A DNA stretch of 5,473 nt. Source: Gammaproteobacteria bacterium (GTDB lineage Bacteria; Pseudomonadota; Gammaproteobacteria; Tenderiales; Tenderiaceae). Each line of letters begins with the position of its first letter. Within the stretch, counting starts at the first letter, position 1. Both the position numbers and the translations under genes were made by a program. The notes beneath the pieces are model-generated. The model made no database searches. It saw nothing but the letters and a program-made list of their open reading frames with translations, and was not told where the DNA came from. This document shows positions 1 through 5,473 of this stretch, one piece after another. The stretch lies in NCBI GenBank assembly GCA_027001525.1, contig JALTMR010000225.1, forward strand, positions 1 through 5,473, read 5' to 3'.

Positions 1-1274
1 CCGTTACAACCGCACACCTCCATGTCGTCGCTCATGGCCGAGGCGGCGTTTTCACCCCCGTGGCCGGAGTCACCCAGATGAGCCTGACCAAACATCAGTG
101 AGTCGCGGAAATCGCTGACGTCGGTCTCATCGCGCAGCAGCTGGAAGTACCACGCGCCGTCTACGGTGTCGCCGTACATCACGGCACCGACGATTTTGTT
201 CTCTTTGAGGACGATCTTCTTATAGATCCCCTTGGCGGCGTCTTTCATCACCACCTCTTCGGTGGTCTCATCGCCGATAAAGTCACCGGCCGAAAAGAGG
301 TCGATACCGGTCACCTTTAACTTGGTGGATGTGACGGAACCTTCGTACTTGCCGATGCCATGTTTTGCCAAATGGTTAGCACAGACTTTGGCCTGTTCAA
401 ACAGAGGGGCCACCAGACCATAGGTTTCGCCCCGATGCTGCACGCACTCGCCGACGGCATAAACTTTCGGGTCGAACGTCTGCAAGGTGTCATTGACAAC
501 GATGCCGCGCTCGCAGTGGATCCCCACCTTCTCGGCCAGCTCAATATTGGGGCGAATGCCCGCCGCCATCACAACGATGTCCGCCGGAATTTCGCTGCCG
601 TCCTTGAAGCGCACACCGGTAACGCGCTCATCCCCGGTGATCGCTTCCGTCTGGGCCCCCATGCGGAATTTCAGCCCCTTCTCCTCCAGCGCCGCCTTGA
701 GCATGTCGCCCGACACGCTGTCCATCTGGCGCTCCATCAGGGTGTCCATGATGTGCACTACCGTGACATCCATGCCCTGAATCTTGAGGCCATTGGCCGC
801 CTCCAGCCCCAGCAGCCCCCCTCCGATAACCACGGCGTGCTTGTGCGCCTTGGCGGTGTCGAGCATGACGTCCACATCGTGGATATCACGAAAGCCGATG
901 ACCCCCGGCAGCTCATGGCCAGGCACGGGGATAATAAAGGGGTTGGAGCCTGTGGCGAGGAGCAGACGGTCGTAGGACTCTTCGCTGCCATCGTCCGCAA
1001 TGACCTTGCACGCCTTGCGGTCGATATCAACCACCGTCTTGTTGGTATGGAGCGTAATATTGTTCTCTTCGTACCACTCAAGGGTGTTGAGCATGATGTC
1101 GTCGATGGTCTTTTCACCCGCCAGCACCGGCGACAGCAGAATACGGTTGTAGTTACCGTAAGGCTCTGAACCGAAAACGGTAATGTCGTACATGTCCGGG
1201 GCAATCTTCAGCAGCTCTTCCAGCGTCCGAACGCCAGCCATGCCATTTCCGACCAGTACCAGTTTCTCTTTCAT
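1..1274 (-). CDS. nirB: Assimilatory nitrite reductase [NAD(P)H], large subunit (N-terminal part)
   Basis: NirB uses NAD(P)H, FAD, an iron-sulfur cluster and siroheme to reduce nitrite to ammonium in the cytoplasm, usually together with the small subunit NirD. The frame is open from ATG 1274 to the left edge (424 codons), so about half of a usual NirB of roughly 800-850 residues is present. Visible are the N-terminal FAD-binding motif GNGMAG (residues 9-14), the LLATGS segment (105-110), the NAD(P)H-binding GGGLLG (151-156), the AAGIRPN segment (237-243) and the second FAD contact VYAVGEC (271-277). The window ends inside VCGCNG (420-425), the start of the BFD-like [2Fe-2S] domain. The siroheme/4Fe-4S domain must lie to the left. 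The start is supported by GGAG at 1281-1284, six bases before the ATG, and by alignment of the N-terminus with NirB from memory. A sigma-54 promoter lies 46 bases upstream. Assimilatory rather than respiratory use is inferred from that promoter and the neighbours. Confidence 0.95.
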   Translation of the reverse strand, partial: MKEKLVLVGNGMAGVRTLEELLKIAPDMYDITVFGSEPYGNYNRILLSPVLAGEKTIDDIMLNTLEWYEENNITLHTNKTVVDIDRKACKVIADDGSEESYDRLLLATGSNPFIIPVPGHELPGVIGFRDIHDVDVMLDTAKAHKHAVVIGGGLLGLEAANGLKIQGMDVTVVHIMDTLMERQMDSVSGDMLKAALEEKGLKFRMGAQTEAITGDERVTGVRFKDGSEIPADIVVMAAGIRPNIELAEKVGIHCERGIVVNDTLQTFDPKVYAVGECVQHRGETYGLVAPLFEQAKVCANHLAKHGIGKYEGSVTSTKLKVTGIDLFSAGDFIGDETTEEVVMKDAAKGIYKKIVLKENKIVGAVMYGDTVDGAWYFQLLRDETDVSDFRDSLMFGQAHLGDSGHGGENAASAMSDDMEVCGCN

Positions 1275-1319
1275 ACTCAACTCCAAAAGTGTGCAATGCA
1301 TTCTGATGCGGCAGTATAA

Positions 1320-1335
1320 AGCAAACTATATGCCA
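1320..1335 (-). promoter_or_regulatory. Sigma-54 (-24/-12) promoter of nirB
   Basis: Read on the minus strand the sequence is TGGCATATAGTTTGCT, against the sigma-54 consensus TGGCACGNNNNTTGCW. All bases agree except the two after TGGCA. The GG (1334-1333) and GC (1322-1321) are separated by exactly ten bases, as the family requires. The predicted transcript start is near 1309, giving a leader of about 35 bases before the nirB ATG. An A8 tract (1351-1358) lies just upstream and could aid bending. This implies control by RpoN and an enhancer-binding activator, most likely NtrC. Confidence 0.8.
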
Positions 1336-1444
1336 CGCAATTCTCCCTATAAAAAAAACAGATAAGCCGCTGTTTAATCTGGAATTAATCCAAATCATCC
1401 ACAACAAATCAGACCAAAGATCCAGCCACCCCACAGCCCACCCT

Positions 1445-1461
1445 TGCACCAACCTTGTGCA
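1445..1461. promoter_or_regulatory. Probable NtrC (GlnG) enhancer site
   Basis: TGCACCAACCTTGTGCA has perfect five-base inverted arms (TGCAC and GTGCA) separated by seven bases. It agrees with the remembered NtrC consensus TGCACCAAAATGGTGCA at 14 of 17 positions. Its centre (1453) is about 144 bases upstream of the predicted nirB start and about 242 bases upstream of the predicted transporter start, so it is well placed as an enhancer for nirB and possibly for both genes. Binding is inferred from sequence only. Confidence 0.65.
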
Positions 1462-1534
1462 CAGAGCCCCAAAAGAACTCACAGACAAAAAATGGTTTTA
1501 TATCGATAACAAACATCCCCCGCCATACCATCCC

Positions 1535-1551
1535 CGCTTCACCTTGGTGCG
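1535..1551. promoter_or_regulatory. Possible weaker NtrC-type site upstream of the nitrate transporter
   Basis: CGCTTCACCTTGGTGCG keeps a full right half (GGTGC) and three of five bases of the left half of the NtrC consensus GCACC-N5-GGTGC. It is centred about 152 bases upstream of the predicted transporter transcript start, a normal enhancer distance. A further TGCACC half-site at 1588-1593 lies about 100 bases upstream of that start, but its partner half is poor. The match could be chance. Confidence 0.35.
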
Positions 1552-1668
1552 ATGTTTTTGCGCCTTTCCCCGCCGCAGCCCGGTTTCTGCACCTTTATCG
1601 AACCAAAGCAGCAGAAGGAAACATGTAAAAATATATTATCTAACTGTTTTTTATATGCTTTTAGTAAG

Positions 1669-1684
1669 TGGCACGAAATATGCT
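1669..1684 (+). promoter_or_regulatory. Sigma-54 (-24/-12) promoter of the nitrate transporter gene
   Basis: TGGCACGAAATATGCT differs from the consensus TGGCACGNNNNTTGCW at one base, the first T of the -12 block. GG (1670-1671) and GC (1682-1683) are ten bases apart. The transcript should start near 1693-1695, giving a leader of about 37 bases to the ATG at 1732. It lies in an AT-rich segment (about 1617-1712) between GC-rich coding regions. Its presence argues against any start codon further upstream in the same frame. Control by NtrC is inferred. Confidence 0.85.
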
Positions 1685-1731
1685 TATTTCATATTTATAA
1701 AATTTTAATATATGACAAGGTAGTACCCACG

Positions 1732-3201
1732 ATGGACAGCAAACTCAATATATTCGCGCTCAGCAGACCGAACATCCGCATCCTGCACTACACCTGGTTC
1801 GCCTTCTTTATGACCTTTGTGGTCTGGCTCGGGCTGGGCCCCATGATGCCCTTCATCCAGGATGCCCTGGGGCTGACCAACCAACAGGCCAAGGTGCTGT
1901 TGATTTTAAACGTTGCCATGACCATTCCGGCACGCATCATCGTCGGCATGCTGGTGGACAAGCTCGGCCCCCGCATCATGTACACCGCCATCCTGACCCT
2001 CGGCGGCCTCATCAGCATCGCCTTTGCCTGGGCCGACAGTTACGAGCAGCTCGCCCTGCTGCGCTTTCTGTCCGGCTTTATTGGTGCCGGATTCGTGGTG
2101 GGCATTCGTATGATCGGTGAGTGGTTTCCGGCCAAGCAGACGGGTCTGGCCCAGGGCATCTACGGCGGCTGGGGTAACTTCGGTTCGGCGGGTGCGGCGC
2201 TGACGCTGCCCTTTATCGCGGCCAACATGGGGGACGCCGACGGCTGGCGCTACGCCCTGACTTTCGCCAGTGTTGCCGCCATTACCTACGGCCTGATCTA
2301 TTTCTTTATCGTCAGCGACACCCCCAAGGGCTCCACCTACTTCAAACCCAAAAAGATGGGGGCGATGGAGGTCACCAGCGTCGGGGATCTCATTCTCTAC
2401 ATTCTGATGAATATCCCACTGTTTCTCGCCCTGGCGGTGCTGGCCTGGAAGCTCTCGCCAGCGCAGATGAACCTGATCGACACGGCCACCACCTACCTGG
2501 TCTACCTCATCCTGGCCGGCATCTACGCCATGCAGGTCTGGAAGATCTGGCACGTCAACAGTCACATTCTCAAAAAGCCGGTCCCCACGCTGCACCGCTA
2601 CAAGTTCAAGCAGGTGGCTATTCTGGACTGGGCCTATCTCGTGACTTTCGGCACCGAACTGGCCGTGGTCTCCATGCTGGCGATGTTTTACGTCTCCTGG
2701 TTCGACATTCCGAAAGTGACCGCCGCACTGCTGGCGGGCATCTACCCCTTCATCAACCTGTTCGCCCGCCCTGGCGGGGGCTGGATCAGCGACAAGATCG
2801 GCCGCAAACTCACACTGGGCATTGTCTTCACTGGCATCACCGGCAGCTTTCTGGTGCTTGGTTTTGTTGATAAGGGCTGGCCGGTCTGGGTCGTGGTGGG
2901 CATCACCATCGTTGCCGGCATCTTTTCCAAAGCCGGCTCGGGGGCCGTCTACGCCATGGTGCCGCTGATCCAGCGTCGCATGACGGGGCAGATCGCCGGC
3001 ATGGCGGGGGCCTTCGGCAACGTCGGCGCAGTGATGTTTCTCACCGTCAATTCACTGGTGGATTACAACGACTTTTTTCTCTTCATCGGCATCGTGGCCG
3101 CCATTATCTTTGTCGTGATTCTCTTCTTCCTGGATGAGCCGGAGGGGCAGATGACGGAAGTCATGCCCGACGGCACGGTGCAGATGATCGACGTAAAATA
3201 G
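1732..3201 (+). CDS. NarK/NasA-type nitrate/nitrite transporter (NNP family, MFS)
   Basis: This 489-residue inner-membrane protein imports nitrate and/or exchanges nitrite. The NNP family marks are clear. They are an arginine in TM2 (R68, in TIPARIIVGML), the first nitrate signature GIYGGWGNFGSAG in TM5 (142-154), a second arginine in TM8 (R346, in FARPGGGWISDKIGR) and the second signature GAFGNVG in TM11 (426-432). The two arginines correspond to the substrate-binding pair of E. coli NarK. The cytoplasmic DKLGPR loop after TM2 is a typical MFS motif. Between TM6 and TM7 there are two extra hydrophobic stretches (about 220-241 and 251-270), so 14 hydrophobic segments are seen rather than 12. 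I recall a longer NNP clade with this shape. The start at 1732 has AAGG at 1717-1720 (11 bases away). In-frame codons back to 1552 are rejected because they span the sigma-54 promoter. The gene is divergent from nirB, and its substrate role is inferred as assimilation. narK or nasA would both be used as names. Confidence 0.93.
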   Translation: MDSKLNIFALSRPNIRILHYTWFAFFMTFVVWLGLGPMMPFIQDALGLTNQQAKVLLILNVAMTIPARIIVGMLVDKLGPRIMYTAILTLGGLISIAFAWADSYEQLALLRFLSGFIGAGFVVGIRMIGEWFPAKQTGLAQGIYGGWGNFGSAGAALTLPFIAANMGDADGWRYALTFASVAAITYGLIYFFIVSDTPKGSTYFKPKKMGAMEVTSVGDLILYILMNIPLFLALAVLAWKLSPAQMNLIDTATTYLVYLILAGIYAMQVWKIWHVNSHILKKPVPTLHRYKFKQVAILDWAYLVTFGTELAVVSMLAMFYVSWFDIPKVTAALLAGIYPFINLFARPGGGWISDKIGRKLTLGIVFTGITGSFLVLGFVDKGWPVWVVVGITIVAGIFSKAGSGAVYAMVPLIQRRMTGQIAGMAGAFGNVGAVMFLTVNSLVDYNDFFLFIGIVAAIIFVVILFFLDEPEGQMTEVMPDGTVQMIDVK

Positions 3202-3233
3202 GCGACCGAATGGTCGTCGGGGTAGCCGCCCCG
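3201..3233 (+). other. Two adjacent RNA hairpins just after the transporter stop codon
   Basis: Beginning at the last base of the stop codon, GGCGACC (3201-3207) pairs with GGTCGTC (3212-3218) around a GAAT loop, with one G-T wobble. Overlapping its last base, CGGGG (3218-3222) pairs with CCCCG (3229-3233) around a six-base loop. Neither is followed by a T run, so they are not classical terminators. They may protect the mRNA 3' end or help position RNA polymerase, but no function can be shown. Confidence 0.45.
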
Positions 3234-3238
3234 AAGGC

Positions 3239-3270
3239 GACCAAAGGGGAGCAGACCGCCCCCTTTGGTC
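3239..3270 (+). other. Perfect 11-bp inverted repeat (strong RNA hairpin)
   Basis: GACCAAAGGGG (3239-3249) is perfectly complementary to CCCCTTTGGTC (3260-3270), with a ten-base loop. No T run follows (the next bases are ACCCCAATCG), so it is not an ordinary intrinsic terminator on the plus strand. GGTCG at 3212-3216 could instead pair with CGACC at 3238-3242, which would disrupt the left arm of this hairpin. Two folds therefore compete. The element may be an RNA stabiliser, an attenuator part or a protein-binding dyad. Confidence 0.55.
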
Positions 3271-3295
3271 ACCCCAATCGCTGAACCACCATGTC

Positions 3296-3345
3296 GTAGC
3301 GTGTCGTGATGCCCGGCGGGCATCGTGAACGCGCTACCCCTTTTT
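3296..3345 (+). terminator. Long hairpin followed by T5: probable intrinsic terminator or attenuator before the kinase gene
   Basis: Bases 3296-3314 pair with 3318-3337 to give about 19 base pairs with three G-T wobbles and one bulged A (3328), closed by a GGC loop. The inner stem GATGCCC/GGGCATC is perfect. Three Cs and then TTTTT (3341-3345) follow. The T run starts four bases after the stem, slightly further than ideal, so efficiency is uncertain. The opposite strand has no matching T run, so it would act only on transcripts coming from the transporter gene. It ends 26 bases before the kinase start codon, which makes the kinase dependent on read-through or on a promoter I could not find. 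Confidence 0.55.
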
Positions 3346-3371
3346 CCGGATTGGATACAACGCCCTCAGCC

Positions 3372-5081
3372 ATGACATCAATACTCGAAATCAGTGCCGG
3401 CCAATACAGCGAAAAGGGCATCAAGGAGTCAAATGAAGACGCCTGCGGCATCCACATCCCCAAAGACTCGCTACTGACCAGCAAGGGCATTGCCATTGTG
3501 ATTGCCGATGGCGTCAGCAGCGCCGAGGCGGGGCGCGAAGCATCCGAGACCTGCGTCACCGGCTTTCTGAGTGACTACTTCAGCACCTCGGAAGCGTGGA
3601 CGGTGAAGACCTCGGGGCAAAAAGTGCTGGGGGCACTGAATCGCTGGCTCTACGGCCGCGGCCAGACCTGCTACGGCTCCGGCCAGGGCATGCTGACCAC
3701 CCTGAGTGCCATTGTCATCAAATCCGCGACAGCGCACCTGTTCCATGTCGGGGACACCCGCATCTACCGCCTGCGAGAGGGGGAGTTCAAGTGCCTGACC
3801 CGTGACCACCAGACCTGGGCCAGCAGTGAAAAAGCCTTCCTGAGCCGCGCCATGGGGGCGGATCATACGGTGGAGATCGACTACCGCAGCGTGCCCGTCG
3901 AGCTGGGCGATGTCTTTATCCTGACCACCGACGGGGTGCACGAGTACGTCAACGACCAGGCGCTGGTTGAGCTCTACCAGGCGAACCACTCCAACCTCGA
4001 TCGTGCCACCCGCAACATCGTCACCCGGGCACTGGAGAACGGCAGTCACGACAACGTGACCTGTCAGATCGTGCGTGTCGAGAGCCTGCCGCTGCAAAAC
4101 GAGGAGGAGTTCTACAAACAGCTCACCGAACTCCCCTTCCCGCCGCCGCTGGAGACAGGGCAGATTCTCGACGGCTACAAAATCATGCGTGAACTGCACG
4201 CCAGCAATCGCACCCAGGTCTATCTGGCGCTGGATACAGAAAGCGACGAGAAGGTCATCATCAAAACCCCTTCGGTCAATTTTGAAGATGACCCGCAGTA
4301 CATCGACGGCTTTCTGCAGGAAGAGTGGGCCGGCCGGCGCATCAACAATCTCCACGTACTCAAGGTGATCGAACCGAAACGCCGCCGTCGCTTTCTCTAC
4401 TACGTCACCGAGCACATCGAGGGGCAGACCCTGGAGCAGTGGATCAGCGACCACCCCAAGGCCGATATCAAAGTGGTCAGACCACTGGTCAAGCAACTGG
4501 TGGCCGGCATTCGCGCCTTCCGGCGCCAGGAGATGATTCACCAGGATCTCAAACCCGGCAACATCATGATCGACCACCAGGGCACGGTGAAAATCATCGA
4601 CTTCGGTTCCACCAAGATTGCCGGCATTCAGGAGGTCAGCTCCCCCATTCAGCGCGGTGAACTGCTGGGCACCTACGACTACGCCGCGCCCGAATATTTC
4701 GAAGGCTACCCCGGCACTCATCAGTCCGACATCTACTCCCTGGGCGTCATCGTTTACGAGATGCTCACCGGGGCGCTGCCCTACGGCGGGCCGCTGTCGC
4801 AACGCAAGCTGAAAAAAGCCAAATACGTCTCCGCCCGCCAGCACAACAGCGAGATCCCCCCCTGGATCGATGGCGCGCTGGAAAAGGCAACCCACATCAA
4901 CCCCAAGCAGCGCTACGACCTGATGTCGGAATTCGTGGTTGATCTCTCCAAACCCAACCCGACCCTCATCAAAAGCTCACAACCGCTGCTGGAGAAAAAC
5001 CCCCTCGGTTTCTGGCGCTTTATCGCCATCAGCTCACTGCTGCTGAATCTGGTGCTGCTCTATTTTGTCGCCACAGGCTGA
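3372..5081 (+). CDS. Bifunctional protein phosphatase (PP2C-like) / Ser-Thr protein kinase, membrane-anchored
   Basis: A 569-residue fusion. Residues about 8-237 are a PP2C/PPM phosphatase with the metal-binding motifs SNEDA (D23), ADGVSS (D46-G47), HVGDTR (125-130), LTTDGV (D187) and HDNVT (D227-N228), so catalysis looks intact. Residues about 265-525 are a protein kinase. It has the lysine of VIIK (K298), a candidate helix-C glutamate (E317 or E318), the catalytic loop HQDLKPGN (D392, N397), DFG (410-412), APE (439-441) and SDIYSLG (452-458). The glycine-rich loop is degenerate, and the arginine usual before the catalytic Asp is Gln. A hydrophobic helix at about 548-566, three residues from the end, anchors it with both enzymes in the cytoplasm. 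The ATG at 3372 is chosen because the PP2C fold begins directly after it. GTG 3306 and ATG 3309 lie inside a hairpin and would add unrelated residues. No good ribosome binding site precedes it. Pseudomonas carries a homologue beside nasA and nirB. Substrates are unknown to me. Confidence 0.93.
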   Translation: MTSILEISAGQYSEKGIKESNEDACGIHIPKDSLLTSKGIAIVIADGVSSAEAGREASETCVTGFLSDYFSTSEAWTVKTSGQKVLGALNRWLYGRGQTCYGSGQGMLTTLSAIVIKSATAHLFHVGDTRIYRLREGEFKCLTRDHQTWASSEKAFLSRAMGADHTVEIDYRSVPVELGDVFILTTDGVHEYVNDQALVELYQANHSNLDRATRNIVTRALENGSHDNVTCQIVRVESLPLQNEEEFYKQLTELPFPPPLETGQILDGYKIMRELHASNRTQVYLALDTESDEKVIIKTPSVNFEDDPQYIDGFLQEEWAGRRINNLHVLKVIEPKRRRRFLYYVTEHIEGQTLEQWISDHPKADIKVVRPLVKQLVAGIRAFRRQEMIHQDLKPGNIMIDHQGTVKIIDFGSTKIAGIQEVSSPIQRGELLGTYDYAAPEYFEGYPGTHQSDIYSLGVIVYEMLTGALPYGGPLSQRKLKKAKYVSARQHNSEIPPWIDGALEKATHINPKQRYDLMSEFVVDLSKPNPTLIKSSQPLLEKNPLGFWRFIAISSLLLNLVLLYFVATG

Positions 5082-5118
5082 AATTCCCCCCACCGGGTGA
5101 GAACAATGGTGAAGTGAG

Positions 5119-5127
5119 TGATATAAT
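5119..5127 (+). promoter_or_regulatory. Extended -10 promoter upstream of dapC
   Basis: TGATATAAT is a perfect extended -10 element (TGN plus TATAAT) for the housekeeping sigma factor. The -35 region is weak: the best I see is AGAACA at 5100-5105 with 16-base spacing, 3 of 6 matches. A transcript would start near 5134 and have a leader of about 35 bases. The bases just after the -10 are GC-rich (CCCGCGC), and GCGC-TTC-GCGC (5131-5141) forms a small dyad at the start site. Confidence 0.6.
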
Positions 5128-5168
5128 CCCGCGCTTCGCGCATTCGCCCACGAGCCACTCACCAGCCC

Positions 5169-5473
5169 ATGAATCCAGATCTCGCCAAGCTTCAACCCTA
5201 TCCGTTCGAAAAACTGGCCAAACTCAAGGCGGCAGTCACGCCGCCGGAGCAGCTGGCGCACATCGCCCTCTCCATTGGCGAACCTCAGCACCCTGCCCCC
5301 GGTTTTGTGATTGAGGAGGTCATCAGCCACCTCCACACGCTGGCGAAATACCCGCTGACCAAGGGCAGCACCGAGCTGCGCCAGAGCATTGCCGACTGGC
5401 TCACCTGCCGTTTCAAGCTGCCCCAGGGCAGTGTCGATGCCGACGACAACGTGATTCCCGTGAACGGCACGCG
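5169..5473 (+). CDS. dapC: Succinyldiaminopimelate aminotransferase, N-terminal part
   Basis: DapC is a PLP-dependent class I/II aminotransferase that converts N-succinyl-2-amino-6-ketopimelate, with glutamate as donor, to N-succinyl-diaminopimelate in the lysine and peptidoglycan pathway. Only 101 codons are present before the right edge, of about 400 expected. The N-terminus MNPDLAKLQPYPFEKLAKL, then LSIGEPQHPAP (34-44), YPLTKGSTELRQSIADWL (61-78) and the final VNGT (98-101) match gammaproteobacterial DapC as remembered. The PLP lysine lies outside the window. The ribosome binding site is poor. Family alignment and the promoter just upstream decide the start. It follows the kinase stop by 87 bases and has its own promoter, so it is probably not part of the nitrogen unit. 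Another fold-type I aminotransferase is possible but less likely. Confidence 0.85.
   Translation, partial: MNPDLAKLQPYPFEKLAKLKAAVTPPEQLAHIALSIGEPQHPAPGFVIEEVISHLHTLAKYPLTKGSTELRQSIADWLTCRFKLPQGSVDADDNVIPVNGT

Noticed and set aside
360..1169. Long plus-strand open frame opposite nirB (269 codons)
   Set aside because: It is antisense to an unmistakable NirB frame, its translation is rich in His, Arg and Val without any recognisable domain, and it lacks a promoter or ribosome binding site. It is a shadow of GC-rich codon use.
1712..1723. Three-codon open frame (ATG ACA AGG TAG) just before the transporter start
   Set aside because: It has no ribosome binding site of its own and overlaps the AAGG used by the transporter. 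It is probably chance.
1552..1731. Upstream in-frame extension of the nitrate transporter
   Set aside because: It would contain the sigma-54 promoter, is AT-rich and unlike NNP N-termini, and the ATG at 1732 has a Shine-Dalgarno-like AAGG.
1275..1731. NasR/NasT (ANTAR) antitermination leader
   Set aside because: The predicted leaders are only about 35-37 bases, with no pair of hexaloop hairpins or terminator before either gene.
3218..3233. Six-base loop hairpin as an ANTAR RNA target
   Set aside because: The loop TAGCCG lacks the A at position 1 and G at position 4 expected for that motif.
3306..3371. Upstream GTG/ATG starts of the kinase/phosphatase
   Set aside because: They sit inside the long hairpin, have no ribosome binding site, and add residues not expected before the PP2C domain.
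3471..4895. Very long minus-strand open frame opposite the kinase gene (474 codons)
   Set aside because: The plus-strand frame carries complete phosphatase and kinase motifs. The reverse frame has no recognisable domain, and its length follows from strong third-position GC bias.
5082..5118. Intrinsic terminator after the kinase gene
   Set aside because: No stable stem followed by a T run is visible between the stop codon and the dapC promoter.

Overview
The window looks like a stretch of gammaproteobacterial chromosome. The basis is close resemblance of the proteins to Pseudomonas-type nitrate-assimilation genes as I remember them, GC-rich coding DNA with an AT-rich control region, and the presence of dapC. 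I cannot name the genus. It holds four protein genes: two complete and two cut by the window edges. I saw no RNA genes, mobile elements or CRISPR arrays.

Layout. Positions 1-1274 (minus strand) hold the N-terminal 424 codons of nirB, the large subunit of assimilatory NAD(P)H nitrite reductase. Positions 1275-1731 are a divergent control region. It has one good -24/-12 (sigma-54) promoter facing each gene, with a near-consensus NtrC-type dyad between them and weaker candidate sites closer to the transporter. Positions 1732-3201 (plus) encode a NarK/NasA-type nitrate/nitrite porter of the major facilitator superfamily. Positions 3202-3371 hold no gene but are packed with RNA hairpins, the last of which looks like an intrinsic terminator. 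Positions 3372-5081 (plus) encode a fusion of a PP2C-type protein phosphatase and a Ser/Thr protein kinase with one C-terminal membrane anchor. A short gap with an extended -10 promoter leads into the first 101 codons of dapC (5169 to the right edge), a lysine/peptidoglycan pathway gene that is probably a separate transcription unit.

How the genes fit together. The transporter brings nitrate or nitrite into the cell, and NirB, with NirD presumably beyond the left edge, reduces nitrite to ammonium with NAD(P)H. The paired sigma-54 promoters imply that nitrogen limitation, through NtrC, turns both on together. The kinase/phosphatase is known to me as a neighbour of nitrate-assimilation genes in pseudomonads, but I know of no established substrate. 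Its position here, behind the transporter but past a terminator-like hairpin and with a poor ribosome binding site, suggests low-level, possibly attenuated expression. This kinase and the hairpin-rich DNA before it are the least explained parts of the window.
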